Source of the DNA: Opitutaceae bacterium TAV5 | GTDB lineage: Bacteria > Verrucomicrobiota > Verrucomicrobiia > Opitutales > Opitutaceae | Assembly (NCBI GenBank): GCA_000242935.3 | Contig: CP007053.1 | Location: 3,829,001 to 3,893,000, forward strand | DNA length: 64,000 nt | Direction: 5' to 3' | Shown: in pieces, positions 16,680 to 25,977 of the stretch | Position numbering within the stretch: the stretch's first letter is position 1 | Layout of the letters: each line of letters begins with the position of its first letter | Position numbers and translations under genes: made by a program | The notes under the pieces: model-generated | Told to the model about the DNA's origin: nothing | The model's input: the letters and a program-made list of their open reading frames with translations, nothing else | The model's database searches: none

Positions 16680-17474
16680 ATGAGGTTTTCGATTCCCGTC
16701 ATGATTCTGCCCGGTCTGGTTTCGGTTACGTTTCGCAAACTTGCTCCTGCCGACATCGTCGCGCTGGTGCGTCAGGCCGGTCTGGCCGGCATCGAGTGGG
16801 GCGGCGATGTGCATGTGCCGCACGGCGATCTGGCGCGTGCCCGCGAAGTCCGCGAACTCACGGAGCAGGCCGGGCTGCGCGTCGCGGCTTACGGGAGCTA
16901 TTATCGCGCGGGGCAAAGTGAAAGCGACGGGTTGCCGTTCACCCGCGTGCTCGACACGGCGCTCGAACTGGGGGCGCCGACGATCCGCGTGTGGCCGGGC
17001 GGGAAAGCCTCGGCCGAAGTATCGGATCAGGAGCGGGCGCGCATCGTGGCCGACCTGGAACGCATCGCCGGCCTCGCCGCCGCCCGGGGCGTGACGGTGT
17101 CAACCGAGTTTCATGCGGGCTCGCTGACGGACACGAACGAATCCGCCCGGCAGCTTCTCGCCGAGGTCAACCACCCGGCGCTGCTCACGTGCTGGCAGCC
17201 GCACAACGGCGAGGAAGCGGCGCCGGCCCTGCGCGGCCTGAAAGCGGTGCTGCCGCGGGTGGGTAACCTCCATGTTTTCCACTGGTGGCCGACTTCGGCC
17301 GACCGCCGCCCGCTGGCCGAAGGTGCGGAGCGGTGGCAGGCGTATCTCGCCGAGCTCGCAAAATCGCCGACGCCGGGCGGGCGCGAACGTTTCGCGCTGC
17401 TGGAGTTTGTGGCGGGCGATACCCCCGAGGCGTTCCTGCGCGATGCGGAAACGCTGAAGCAGTGGCTGGCGTGA
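16680..17474 (+). CDS. Sugar phosphate isomerase/epimerase, AP_endonuc_2-like TIM barrel
   Basis: A 264-residue protein from ATG 16680 (GGGGA just upstream). Motifs fit the xylose-isomerase-like barrel: ADIVALVRQAGLAGIEWGGD, VPHGDLARAREVRELTEQAG, TIRVWPGGKAS, TVSTEFHAGSLTD (metal-binding Glu), ALLTCWQPHNGEE and NLHVFHWWP. The family covers isomerases, epimerases and dehydratases, so the substrate is open. No signal peptide, so cytoplasmic. It stands alone between two word-array hairpins. Confidence 0.75.
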   Translation: MRFSIPVMILPGLVSVTFRKLAPADIVALVRQAGLAGIEWGGDVHVPHGDLARAREVRELTEQAGLRVAAYGSYYRAGQSESDGLPFTRVLDTALELGAPTIRVWPGGKASAEVSDQERARIVADLERIAGLAAARGVTVSTEFHAGSLTDTNESARQLLAEVNHPALLTCWQPHNGEEAAPALRGLKAVLPRVGNLHVFHWWPTSADRRPLAEGAERWQAYLAELAKSPTPGGRERFALLEFVAGDTPEAFLRDAETLKQWLA

Positions 17475-17479
17475 ACGGA

Positions 17480-17580
17480 GCAGAGCGGAGCAGAGGACAG
17501 AAGCCAGAGGCCAGAAGACAGAGCTACCTTTCTGGCCTCTGCTCTCTGGCCTCTGGCTTCTGTCCTCTGCATTCCGGCTT
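17480..17580. repeat. Word-array hairpin after the isomerase gene
   Basis: GCAGAGGACAGAAGCCAGAG..CCAGAAGACAGAG pairs with CTCTGGCCTCTGGCTTCTGT..CCTCTGC. GAACGGAGCA...TTGCTCCGTTC extends the stem. Same architecture as the other arrays, with a different word set. Confidence 0.8.
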
Positions 17581-17617
17581 GCTCCGTTCCCCGCAGGCCG
17601 AGCACCATCGGCGCACC

Positions 17618-18001
17618 ATGCATTCCAAACCGCAGGTTCTCGCCTGGCTCACCTGTGACGGCGTCCACATCGACCCCGCCACGGGCAAGCACACCATCCT
17701 CGGCATCTTCTCCAACATCCGCTCGCGCCAATTCCCGGTGACGCACCCGTTCATGGTCTGGTTCCTCTCGCTCAGCGACGTGCCGGCCGGCGAACACGCG
17801 ATCCGCATCTCGATGGGCCTCGATCCCTCGAATCCGCAGCCGCTGATCGATCGCAAATTCCAGTCGCAGGGCCCGCTCCAGCGGATCAATCTGATCAACG
17901 AAATCCGCAATCTCTCGTTTGCGCAACCGGGCGATTACGCTATCATTATCGAGATCGATGACGATCCGGTTCTCGTTACCAACATCAATGTGATGAACTG
18001 A
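17618..18001 (+). CDS. Conserved hypothetical protein, DUF6941-like
   Basis: A 127-residue cytoplasmic protein from ATG 17618: PQVLAWLTCDGVHIDPATGK, HTILGIFSNIRSRQFPVTHP, and a C-terminal IIIEIDDDPVLVTNINV. The predicted pattern is an all-beta sandwich. I recall similar small proteins grouped as DUF6941, but that is from memory of the pattern only. No catalytic motif is visible. It precedes the PfkB-family kinase gene by 90 bases on the same strand. Confidence 0.5.
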   Translation: MHSKPQVLAWLTCDGVHIDPATGKHTILGIFSNIRSRQFPVTHPFMVWFLSLSDVPAGEHAIRISMGLDPSNPQPLIDRKFQSQGPLQRINLINEIRNLSFAQPGDYAIIIEIDDDPVLVTNINVMN

Positions 18002-18091
18002 CGAAGACCGGCGCGTCTTTTTCTTCCGCTTCGCATCGCCGCCCCGCTTTCCTGCCCGCACCCGCAACGTCCGCCACTCCGTTTCCCCGCC

Positions 18092-19138
18092 ATGCCCACG
18101 TCTTCCCCCTTTCGTTTCGATCTCGTCGGTGTCGGTTCGCCGATCATGGACCTTCTCGCCCGCGTCCCCGATGTGTTTCTCCGGCATGTGCATGGCGCCA
18201 AGGGCGGGATGGAGCTCGTGGATGCGGAGGAGATGGGGCGGCTGGTCTCGCGGTTGCCGGCCCTGCCGGCGACGGCGTCCGGCGGGGCGGCCGCCAACAC
18301 CGCCAGCTCGGCGGCGCGGCTCGGGCTGCGGGTCACCTTTATCGGCAAGCTCGGTTCCGACACCACCGCGCAGGCCTACCGCGAACACTTCCGGCAGCTC
18401 GGCGGCGACGATTCACGTTTCAAGTACGCGGACTTGGCCAACGCCCGCTGCCTGTCGCTGATCACGCCCGACGGCGAACGCACCATGCGCACCTGTCTGG
18501 GCGCCGCGATGACGCTCGGGCCGGGCGAGATTTCGGCGGCGGATTTTTTCCAGTGCCGCCATGCGCATGTCGAAGGTTATCTGCTCTTCAACCGCGCGCT
18601 GGCCGACACCGTGCTCCGCTCCGCGCGCGCGGCGGGCTGCACGATCAGCATCGATCTGGCGTCATTCGAGGTGGTGAACTCTTCCCGCGAATGGCTGCTC
18701 GATCACATCCGCAAGGGGGTGGATGCGGTGTTTGCCAACGAGGACGAGATCCGCGCGCTGTTTCCCGATGCCGGCCCGTCACCCGATTACGGCAAACTCG
18801 CGGCCCGGCTGGCCGCGCTCGGGCCGGTGACGGCGGCCGTGAAGGTGGGCAAAAAAGGCGCCTGGGTGGCGCGTGGAGCAGAGCTGCACCACATCGAGCC
18901 GCGCCCGGCCTTGCAGGTGGTGGACACGACGGGCGCCGGCGATGCCTGGGCGGCGGGATTTTTGTCCGGCTGGCTGCGTGGCTGGAATATCGCCCGCGCC
19001 GGCGCGCTCGGATCGATTCTCGGCGCGGAGTGCGTGCAGCACCTCGGGCCCGGCATTCCCGATCATCGCTGGGAGGAGATCAATCTCGAGGCCGGCCGCC
19101 TCGTGTCCGGGCTTTGCCCGGGCGAGTGCTGGCGGTGA
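18092..19138 (+). CDS. PfkB-family sugar/adenosine kinase
   Basis: A 348-residue kinase of the ribokinase/adenosine kinase family. The N-terminal substrate motif is GVGSPIMDLLARV; GGAAANTASSAARLGLRVTFIGKLGSD is the first PfkB signature and DTTGAGDAWAAGFLSGWLRG the second, with the catalytic Asp in GAGD and the anion hole before it. FANEDEIRALF is the usual linker. The absence of sugar-specific motifs and the overall length favour an adenosine-kinase-like member. Cytoplasmic. Confidence 0.82.
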   Translation: MPTSSPFRFDLVGVGSPIMDLLARVPDVFLRHVHGAKGGMELVDAEEMGRLVSRLPALPATASGGAAANTASSAARLGLRVTFIGKLGSDTTAQAYREHFRQLGGDDSRFKYADLANARCLSLITPDGERTMRTCLGAAMTLGPGEISAADFFQCRHAHVEGYLLFNRALADTVLRSARAAGCTISIDLASFEVVNSSREWLLDHIRKGVDAVFANEDEIRALFPDAGPSPDYGKLAARLAALGPVTAAVKVGKKGAWVARGAELHHIEPRPALQVVDTTGAGDAWAAGFLSGWLRGWNIARAGALGSILGAECVQHLGPGIPDHRWEEINLEAGRLVSGLCPGECWR

Positions 19139-19174
19139 ATGGGCGGCCCGGCGGTCCGTCAGTAAAAATCCAGG

Positions 19175-20467
19175 CTACCGCACCAGCATGAAACCGAGGC
19201 GGAACTGGGTGTCGCTGCGGCGGTTGTAGTCGAGGAGCGTTTCGCCCCAGCCGGTGAAGAACTGGAAGTGCAGGTAACCGTGCGCCCAGCCGATGGGGAT
19301 GAGGTCGTTGATCCGGGCAAACGGCCAGGAAACATCCACGAGGATGCTGGCGTGGCCGCCGCTGCCGACGCGCGTGGTCGTGGCGATCTTGAGATTGTCG
19401 GCCCACTCGACGGACAGGTAGTAGTCGCCGTAGCCGCGGTAGGTGTCGATGTCGTCGTTTTCGCCGTCGTCGAGGTAGTAATACAGCCTGGGGGCGAAGG
19501 TGACCTGCCAGCGTTTGTCCTCGAGGTCGCCCCAGCGCAGTTCGGGGCGGAGGAACAGGATATTGATGCTCCGGCTTTCGTCGCCGTCCTGTCCGTTGGA
19601 TTCATGTTCGAACCCGCCGGCATAGCCGAAGCGGCCGCCGAGGATGCGGGAGCCGGCGTCATGGCGCGCATACGAAATGGAAGGCCGGTAGCTGGAATCG
19701 TAAAACGGCTTCGAATCCGAGTGCAGGTCCCAGACCGACGTCTGTGTGTAGGCCAGGTAGACATCCTGCCACCAGTGTTCGCCTCCGACCGTGTCGTCAC
19801 CGGGGCCGAACGGACGGTACTTGAGGCTGAACTGGAACCGTGCATTGCGACCGCCGCCCCCGCCGACCGAGAAATAAATGGGCTCGTTGGCCATCAGCCC
19901 GAGATCGCGGGCGGAGCGGCGTGGTGATCCGGCGGCTCCGGCTTCGCCACCTCCGGGAGTGGCCGCTCCGGCGCCGGAGGGAGAGGCGTCGCCGGCAGGG
20001 GCGGATGCGGAGCCGGCGACGGCCCCCGCCGTCTCTGCGGCGGAGGTTGGCGGAGCGGCTTCGGCGCTGACCTGCAACGCCACCGCGCCCGAGGCGCCGC
20101 TGGTATCCTGCACGACGATGAAGCCGGTCATGCCGGGCGGCAGCATGCCGGAGTAGGCGATGCGCGCCCAGGCGCCGGGGGCGAGGGTGACCTCGGCCGG
20201 CGCGTCGGCACTGCGGGCGAGCGTGACGGCGTCGGCGCGCTGGCCGAGCCGGGCGACCAGGCCGAGCGAGGCAGGCACGGGCTGCGTGACGGCGCTGTCT
20301 CCACCGTTGGTCAGCAACAGGGAAAGGATGACCGGCTCGCTGCCGGCGATGGCAGAGGCGGGCGCCTCGAGGGTGGAGCGGATGGCCCCCGGGCAGAGCA
20401 GGGGCAGAAGGCTGCACAAGAGGGCGAGACCAGGGCGGAAAAAGGGACGGGAGCACGCGAGATGCAT
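19175..20467 (-). CDS. pldA: Outer-membrane phospholipase A (OMPLA) with N-terminal extension
   Basis: A 430-residue outer-membrane protein. ATG 20467 gives a signal peptide (MHLACSRPFFRPGLALLCSL), preferred over 20533. Residues ~30-140 look like an Ig-like beta-sandwich (EPVILSLLLTNGGDSAV, WARIAYSGMLPPGMTGFIVV). A 50-residue Ala/Gly/Pro linker follows, and the last ~230 residues form the OMPLA barrel. FEHESNGQDGDESRSIN gives catalytic His288, Ser290 and Asn302 with exactly the H-x-S and +14 Asn spacing of E. coli PldA (H142, S144, N156). It ends in Arg rather than the usual aromatic residue. It should hydrolyse phospholipids in the outer leaflet. Confidence 0.85.
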   Translation of the reverse strand: MHLACSRPFFRPGLALLCSLLPLLCPGAIRSTLEAPASAIAGSEPVILSLLLTNGGDSAVTQPVPASLGLVARLGQRADAVTLARSADAPAEVTLAPGAWARIAYSGMLPPGMTGFIVVQDTSGASGAVALQVSAEAAPPTSAAETAGAVAGSASAPAGDASPSGAGAATPGGGEAGAAGSPRRSARDLGLMANEPIYFSVGGGGGRNARFQFSLKYRPFGPGDDTVGGEHWWQDVYLAYTQTSVWDLHSDSKPFYDSSYRPSISYARHDAGSRILGGRFGYAGGFEHESNGQDGDESRSINILFLRPELRWGDLEDKRWQVTFAPRLYYYLDDGENDDIDTYRGYGDYYLSVEWADNLKIATTTRVGSGGHASILVDVSWPFARINDLIPIGWAHGYLHFQFFTGWGETLLDYNRRSDTQFRLGFMLVR

Positions 20468-20549
20468 GACCGGCAGTGAGACGAGCCCGTTGTGAAGGAC
20501 AATGCCGGAAGCGATTTTTGTGCGGTTACTCATCCCGAACCATGAATAA

Positions 20550-20630
20550 ACCGCTGAAGGTCGCTAACGGACGCCAAACCAGGCTTTCCCGATGGTTTGA
20601 TTTTAGCGTCCGTTAGCGACCTTCAGCGGT
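20550..20630. repeat. CGCTAA-family hairpin repeat, short form
   Basis: ACCGCTGAAGGTCGCTAACG pairs almost perfectly with CGTTAGCGACCTTCAGCGGT. The same CGCTAACGGACGC vocabulary forms the ends of the longer copies at 22543-22740 and 49505-49693. The remaining ~320 bases up to the tRNA show nothing else recognisable. Confidence 0.7.
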
Positions 20631-20955
20631 CTCCCTCCTGTTCCCGTCAATCCGCGTAACCCTGAAAACCAGAGGCGGCACCGGGAACCACCCCGATGCC
20701 GCCTCAACCAGCAAACCAATAACTAGAACCAGGCAACAATTGTTGCTGCGGGGAAAGACGCGGTGCTCCGGCAAACGTTCAAAAAAGCGGAAGATATTTT
20801 CCCGTTTTTTGTAACCTGTTTGAAAACAAAATCATGAAAATGATATTTTGTTTTCCGGTCTCCCGCCGGGAAAGAAAAACCGGCGGAAAGGAAGCACGAT
20901 GGTTTTGCGGTTTACAAGGAAGCGGGCGTTTCTAGCGTCCGGAGTTTCCATCCGT

Positions 20956-21043
20956 GCCCGGATGGCGGAATTGGCAGACGCAGCGGACTCAAAATCCGCC
21001 GCCCCTTAAAGGCGTGTGGGTTCGACCCCCACTCCGGGCACCA
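20956..21043 (+). tRNA. tRNA-Leu (CAA)
   Basis: Acceptor arms GCCCGGA/TCCGGGC, D-arm GGCGGAATTGGCAGACGC, anticodon stem GCGGA/TCCGC with loop CTCAAAA (anticodon CAA), a long class II variable arm and T-arm GTGGGTTCGACCCCCAC. The discriminator is A and CCA is encoded. The length and variable arm are right for leucine. Confidence 0.95.
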
Positions 21044-21121
21044 TTCAAGTCGCGTGAGAATGCGACGCATTGCCGGGATGCCGAAACGGTATTTCGGCCC
21101 GGGAGTTTTCCACATCCAGAC

Positions 21122-21949
21122 ATGTCCGAAGCCACTGCGCTGCTCTACGAATCACACTGCCACACGCCGCTCTGCAAACACGCCATCGGCGAACCCTGGG
21201 AATACGCCGCCGCCGCCGAGGCGCGCGGATTGCGGGGGATCATCTTCACCTGCCACAGCCCCTTGCCCGACGGGTGGTCGGCCGACGTGCGGATGTCACC
21301 GGGGGAATTCGAGGTTTATGTGGAGATGATCGCGCGGACCCGCGAGCGGTTCGCCGGCCGCGTCGATGTGCGGCTCGGGCTGGAAAGCGACTTCTACCCG
21401 GGCGTCGAGCCGTGGCTGGAAAAACTCCACGCGCGCGCGCCGCTGCACCACGTGCTCGGCTCCGTGCACTACCAGGTGGGCGATTACCGGAGGCTCTATT
21501 TCAAGGGCGACGTTTTCGCGTATCAGCAACTCTACTACGACCACCTCGCGCGATCGGCCGAGACCGGGCTGTACGACACGCTGGCGCATCCCGACCTGAT
21601 CAAGAACGAGAACCCGGCCCAGTGGGATTTTGCCCGCATCCGTCCCTTTATCGAGCGGGCGCTCGACCGCATCGCGGCGACCGGGGTGGCGATGGAGCTC
21701 AACACCAGCGGACTCCAGAAGGCGTTGCCCGAGATGAATCCCGGCCCGCAGCAACTGCAGATGATGGCGGAGCGCGGCATCCCGGTGGTGATCGGCGCCG
21801 ATGCGCACCGCCCGCAACGCGTGGGCGCCAGCTACGAGGAGGCGCTTCGTCTGCTCGAGGCGGCCGGTTACCGGGAGGTGAGCTGGTTTCTCGATCGCAA
21901 GCGGCGGAGCGTGTCGATCGCCGACGCGCTGGCTTCGTTGCAGGGGTGA
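21122..21949 (+). CDS. PHP-domain histidinol-phosphatase-like protein
   Basis: A 275-residue cytoplasmic metalloenzyme from ATG 21122. It starts with the PHP motif ESHCHTPLCKHA and continues with IIFTCHSPLP, LGLESDFYPG, VLGSVHYQVGDY, DTLAHPDLIK and VVIGADAHRP, together the usual metal-binding His/Asp/Glu set. This order matches HisK-type histidinol phosphatases (histidine biosynthesis, last phosphatase step). Other PHP phosphoesterases share the motifs, so the substrate is probable, not certain. It directly follows tRNA-Leu. Confidence 0.78.
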   Translation: MSEATALLYESHCHTPLCKHAIGEPWEYAAAAEARGLRGIIFTCHSPLPDGWSADVRMSPGEFEVYVEMIARTRERFAGRVDVRLGLESDFYPGVEPWLEKLHARAPLHHVLGSVHYQVGDYRRLYFKGDVFAYQQLYYDHLARSAETGLYDTLAHPDLIKNENPAQWDFARIRPFIERALDRIAATGVAMELNTSGLQKALPEMNPGPQQLQMMAERGIPVVIGADAHRPQRVGASYEEALRLLEAAGYREVSWFLDRKRRSVSIADALASLQG

Positions 21950-21993
21950 GCGATCCCGCAGCTACGCTCAACGGATACAAGCGAAGCCCCTGC

Positions 21994-22500
21994 TCATGCC
22001 GGCTTGAGGGAAAATGCGGGGAGAGCGCCGGCTTCGCGCAGGAGGGTCATGGCGCGTTTCTCGGCGGCGCGCATGCGGCGTTTTTTGACCGGTTGCAGGT
22101 CGTCGTAACCGGCGAGGTGCAGCCAGCCATGGACGAGGTAGAGGGTGAGCTCTTCGGAGAAATCGCGGCCGTGCTCCGCCGCATAGCGGGCGGCGGTGTC
22201 CGCGGAAACGCACACCTCGCCGGCCGCGCCGGTGCCGGCGGAATCGCCGGGTGAGAGGGAGGGCGGAGCCTCGAAGGTGATCACGTCGGTGGAAGAGGGA
22301 TCGTCGAGGAAATCGGCGTGGAGCCGGGCGAGGGCGGCGTCGGTGAGAAATACGAGCGAGAGCTCGCCAGCGGGCGGGCCGCCTTCGAAGCGGCCGGCAT
22401 GGGCGTCGAGATAGTGGAGAGCACGGGTCACTGCGCGGCGGTCGAGCCGGAGGCGGGAGTGGGCGTTGCGGATAAAAATGTCTCTCGGTGCGGTCGGCAT
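21994..22500 (-). CDS. ybeY: YbeY endoribonuclease / 16S rRNA maturation factor
   Basis: A 168-residue protein. LSLVFLTDAALARLHADFLD, STDVITFE and GEVCVSAD are the family blocks; VHGWLHLAGYDD at 123-134 is the zinc site. Two His ligands (H124, H128) are kept, but the third position of the canonical HGxLHLxGYDH is Asp134 here. Bacteroidetes YbeY proteins also deviate at this site, so activity is likely retained. It processes rRNA 3' ends and supports ribosome quality control. Confidence 0.85.
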   Translation of the reverse strand: MPTAPRDIFIRNAHSRLRLDRRAVTRALHYLDAHAGRFEGGPPAGELSLVFLTDAALARLHADFLDDPSSTDVITFEAPPSLSPGDSAGTGAAGEVCVSADTAARYAAEHGRDFSEELTLYLVHGWLHLAGYDDLQPVKKRRMRAAEKRAMTLLREAGALPAFSLKPA

Positions 22501-22542
22501 GGCAGGCGGGCGCGGATTTTCGATTTTTGATTCCCGATTTTC

Positions 22543-22740
22543 GATTAAACCTGAAAACCGCGGCAGAGGGAACCGCTAAAGGACGCTAACGGACGCTAAA
22601 CCAGGACAGGGTCAGGCAGGATGATCCGACGATGCCTTCACCCGGCAGGTGAATGTCCCGGTCTCCTGATCTCACCATCAATCTGTTTTCCTTTAGCGAC
22701 TTTTAGCGTCCTTTAGCGGTCTCGACTTCTGAAGTCCCTT
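22543..22740. repeat. CGCTAA-family repeat, long form
   Basis: The end arms ACCGCTAAAGGACGCTAACG and CGACTTTTAGCGTCCTTTAG are inverted. The interior CCTTCACCCGGCAGGTGAAT...CCCGGTCTCCTGAT resembles the interior of the copy at 49505-49693, and the flanks (AACCTGAAAACCG, GACTTCTGAAGTC) also match. The copy is worn at its ends. Confidence 0.7.
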
Positions 22741-22797
22741 TCTCCTCTCTTTCTTGCGTCTTGCGCCCGCGGGCCGGGTTGGCCGGTAATTTCCGGG

Positions 22798-23616
22798 ATG
22801 TCTTCCGGAAAACAGGCAACACCCGACAAACTCACCGAGATCATGGCGTGGAAACGGCAGGAAGTGGCGCCGCGCCTGCGCGCGGTGTCGCTCGACGAAC
22901 TGGCCGCGCTCGACGCCCGCCTGCCGCGTCCGCCGTCGTTTGCCGCGGCGCTGCGCCGGCCCGACGGACAACTCGCCGTCATCGCCGAGATCAAGCGCCG
23001 TTCGCCCTCCGCCGGCGACATCCGGGCGGGCGCATCCGCGCTCGACCAGGCGCGCCGCTACCAGGCAGCCGGGGCGGATGCGCTTTCCGTGCTCACCGAC
23101 GCGAAGTACTTCGGCGGCACGCTCGACGACCTGCGCGAGGTCACGGCGCATTTTGCGAAAAACCCGCCGGCCCGGCCCTGCATTCGCAAGGATTTTATGG
23201 TGCACCCGGTGCAGGTGCTGGAGGCGCGCGAGGCCGGGGCGAGCGCCATCCTCATCATCGTGCGCGCGCTCGACGATGCCGATATCGCCACGCTTTTCGC
23301 CGCCGCCGGCGCCGCCGGGCTCGATGCGCTGTTCGAGATCCACAACGAGGCCGAGCTCGATCGCGCCCTGCGGCATGGCGCGCGGATCATCGGGGTCAAC
23401 AACCGCGACCTCTCGATCTTCAAGACCGATCTTGCGCTCAGCGAACGGCTCATCCCGCGTTTCCCGCGCGAGGTGGTGGCGGTCAGCGAGAGCGGCATCT
23501 TCACCGGGGCCGACGCCGCCCGCGCGCGGGCGTGCGGCGCGCATGCGATCCTCTGCGGCGAGGCGCTGATGAAGGCGCCCGACCCGGCCGCGCTGATCGC
23601 GGAGTTTCGCGGATGA
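22798..23616 (+). CDS. trpC: Indole-3-glycerol-phosphate synthase
   Basis: A 272-residue TIM-barrel enzyme of tryptophan biosynthesis that closes the ring of carboxyphenylaminodeoxyribulose phosphate. The conserved blocks are present in order: AVIAEIKRRSPSAGDI (catalytic Glu and Lys), DALSVLTDAKYFGGTL, CIRKDFMVHP (catalytic Lys), EARE, LFEIHNEAELDRAL (Glu), IIGVNNRDLSIFKTDL (Asn) and VAVSESGIFT (Glu, Ser). Length is normal. It stands alone rather than in a trp operon. Confidence 0.95.
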   Translation: MSSGKQATPDKLTEIMAWKRQEVAPRLRAVSLDELAALDARLPRPPSFAAALRRPDGQLAVIAEIKRRSPSAGDIRAGASALDQARRYQAAGADALSVLTDAKYFGGTLDDLREVTAHFAKNPPARPCIRKDFMVHPVQVLEAREAGASAILIIVRALDDADIATLFAAAGAAGLDALFEIHNEAELDRALRHGARIIGVNNRDLSIFKTDLALSERLIPRFPREVVAVSESGIFTGADAARARACGAHAILCGEALMKAPDPAALIAEFRG

Positions 23617-23771
23617 AGACGGGCGGACGGACCGGCCGGGAGGAGGGGGACCCGGCAGCCCGCCAGCCATCCGGCGGGAGCACCGGCTGTCCGCCTTTCC
23701 AACCCCCGGACAGCCAGACCGGTTACATGCGGGCTTGATTGCCGCATCCGCTCCGCTTTGCTCGGCCGATT

Positions 23772-25958
23772 GTGATCCGTCGTTTCCTGACTGCCTCGCT
23801 CCCGCTCGTCTGCCTCGCCCTGTCACCCCGGGTATGCGCCGACATGCCCCAACTGACGGCCAAAGAATCCCGGATCACGCCCGAAGGCGTGGTGTTTTCC
23901 GGCGACGCCCGGCTGACGCAGGACGGCGTCATCCTCACCGCCGACGAGATCATTTACCGGACCAAGGAACAACTGGCCGCCGCTCGCGGCCACGTCGTGT
24001 TCACCCACGAAGGCGCGCGGTTGCTCGCCGAGGAAGTGTACTTCAACGTCGGGAAGAAGGAGTTCGACGTGCGCCATTTTCGCGGCGGCCAGTTCCCTTA
24101 TTATGTCAGCGGCGACCGGGCGACGGGCACGGCCCAGGCGGCCACGCTCTTCGGCGCGCAGGTGCAATACGGCGAAACCGAGCCGCTCGTGCCGATCCTC
24201 TCCGCGCCGAAAATCGCCTGGGAGCGCGATACGTCGGTCACGGTCGACAAGGGCAAACTCGCGCTCGGCGACACGCTCGGCATCCCTGTGCCCGGCTTTT
24301 CGCTCGCGTTGCCCGAGCCGGCCATCCGCTACACGGATGTGGGCGTCGGCTATTCGTCCACGCTCGGCGCCGAGCTCAACGTCACCTTCGCCCCGCCCGT
24401 GGGGAAGGGCATTCGCGCCGGCGCGGATCTCGGCCTGTTCAGCAAGCGCGGCGTGCTCATCGGCCCGGTCGCCACCTATGACACCTTTCCGGCGGAAAAG
24501 AAAAAGAAGGACGGCAAGGCCCCCGCGCCCGACGCTGCGGAACTCGCCAGCAATCTGCTCGCTCCTCCCGGACGCGGAGCTTCGGGCGGCCTGCGCACCG
24601 GTTATATCCATGACTTCGGCGACACCGGCGATGACGTCGTCGGCGAGGACATCCACTCCAACCGCGGCTTCGTCGAATGGCAGCACCACCAGATCCTCGC
24701 CCCCTCGGTCACTTTCAACGCCCGCGTCAACTACTGGTCCGACTCCGAAGTGACGCGCGATTTCCGGCGCGACCTGTTCCGGAAAGACCAGGTGCCCGAC
24801 ACCTTCGGCGAACTCTACCAGACCGGCCTCAACCACACCGTCTCGCTCTTTTTCCGCGCCCAGGCCAACGATTATTTCCCGATGCAGCAGCGCCTGCCCG
24901 AAATCCGTTTCGACGGCCTGCCCATCGCGCTCGGCGCCGGCATCTATCACCGGCTCAACGCCAGCATCGCCGTCCTCGAGCAGACCAGCATCACCGGCCC
25001 CGAGGCGCCCGTCGGCTACGACAAGACCCTGCGCACCAACCGGGCCGATATCTATTATTCCATGACGCGCCCCTTCAGCCCGCGCGAGTGGCTGAGCCTG
25101 TCGCCCGTCGTCGGCGGCCGCGCCACGTATTACCAGCGCGCCACCGGCGGGCGCGATGACTACGCGCGCTTTCTCGGCGAAGTCGGCTTCGATATGGAGA
25201 TGCGGGCGAGCTCCACCTGGGACGACATCAAGAGCCCGGTCTGGGGCGTGGACGGCCTCCGCCACCTCGTCACGCCGCGCCTCTCTTACCGCTACATCCC
25301 GGATGCCGACAAGGGCTCGCAGTACATCCCGCCGATCGACGACCTGCCGTTCGACACGTACCTCCAGCCGCTCGGCCTCGGCAACCAGCGCAACATCGAC
25401 AGCCTCTCCGCCGCCAACACCCTGCGTATCGGTATCGACAATACGCTCCAGACCCGCGACCCCGTCTACGGCTCGCGCGATCTCGTCAAGCTGGCCCTCG
25501 CCGCCGACTACCATTTCAGCGATCTGCCGGCCGGCGCGGACGATCATCTTTCCGATCTCCACATCGGCCTCAGCCTGAGCCCGGCCCGCTGGCTCCAGTT
25601 CGATCTCTACCAGCGACTCGACACGAGCAGCTTCTCGACCAACGAAATCAACAGCGGCCTGACCATTCGCGATGCCGATCTCTGGTGGTTGCGCGTGGGC
25701 GAGCACTACCTGGAAGACGTGGCCGACCCGATCCAGGAGTACACCGCGGATGCCGGCTACCGGTTCAACGAGATCTGGTCGCTTCTCGGAAGCTGGCGCT
25801 ACGATGCGCGCACGAGCCGGTTCACCCGCCAGCGTTACGGGCTTCGCCAGCAACTGACGCGCGTCTGGGCGCTGACCTGGCTGGTGGGGCTTTCCCGCGG
25901 CGACGAACGCGGCGACGATTTCAGCTTCACCGTGCGGGTGGACATGACGACGTTCTGA
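23772..25958 (+). CDS. lptD: LptD-like LPS-assembly outer-membrane protein
   Basis: About 728 residues from GTG 23772, which starts directly at a signal peptide (VIRRFLTASLPLVCLALSPR); TTG 23739 would add 11 residues. Residues ~35-130 form an OstA/LptA-like beta-jellyroll (ITPEGVVFSGDARLTQDGVI, LTADEIIYRTKEQLAAARGH). The rest is a large beta-barrel with alternating aromatic patterns: SRNRGF-like FVEWQHHQIL, YFPMQQRLPEIRFDGLPIAL and LVTPRLSYRYIPDAD, the block order of LptD. There is no clear Cys pair for the disulfide switch known in E. coli. It would insert LPS into the outer leaflet. Confidence 0.8.
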   Translation: MIRRFLTASLPLVCLALSPRVCADMPQLTAKESRITPEGVVFSGDARLTQDGVILTADEIIYRTKEQLAAARGHVVFTHEGARLLAEEVYFNVGKKEFDVRHFRGGQFPYYVSGDRATGTAQAATLFGAQVQYGETEPLVPILSAPKIAWERDTSVTVDKGKLALGDTLGIPVPGFSLALPEPAIRYTDVGVGYSSTLGAELNVTFAPPVGKGIRAGADLGLFSKRGVLIGPVATYDTFPAEKKKKDGKAPAPDAAELASNLLAPPGRGASGGLRTGYIHDFGDTGDDVVGEDIHSNRGFVEWQHHQILAPSVTFNARVNYWSDSEVTRDFRRDLFRKDQVPDTFGELYQTGLNHTVSLFFRAQANDYFPMQQRLPEIRFDGLPIALGAGIYHRLNASIAVLEQTSITGPEAPVGYDKTLRTNRADIYYSMTRPFSPREWLSLSPVVGGRATYYQRATGGRDDYARFLGEVGFDMEMRASSTWDDIKSPVWGVDGLRHLVTPRLSYRYIPDADKGSQYIPPIDDLPFDTYLQPLGLGNQRNIDSLSAANTLRIGIDNTLQTRDPVYGSRDLVKLALAADYHFSDLPAGADDHLSDLHIGLSLSPARWLQFDLYQRLDTSSFSTNEINSGLTIRDADLWWLRVGEHYLEDVADPIQEYTADAGYRFNEIWSLLGSWRYDARTSRFTRQRYGLRQQLTRVWALTWLVGLSRGDERGDDFSFTVRVDMTTF

Positions 25959-25977
25959 ATGACGTAGGGGAACTTCT

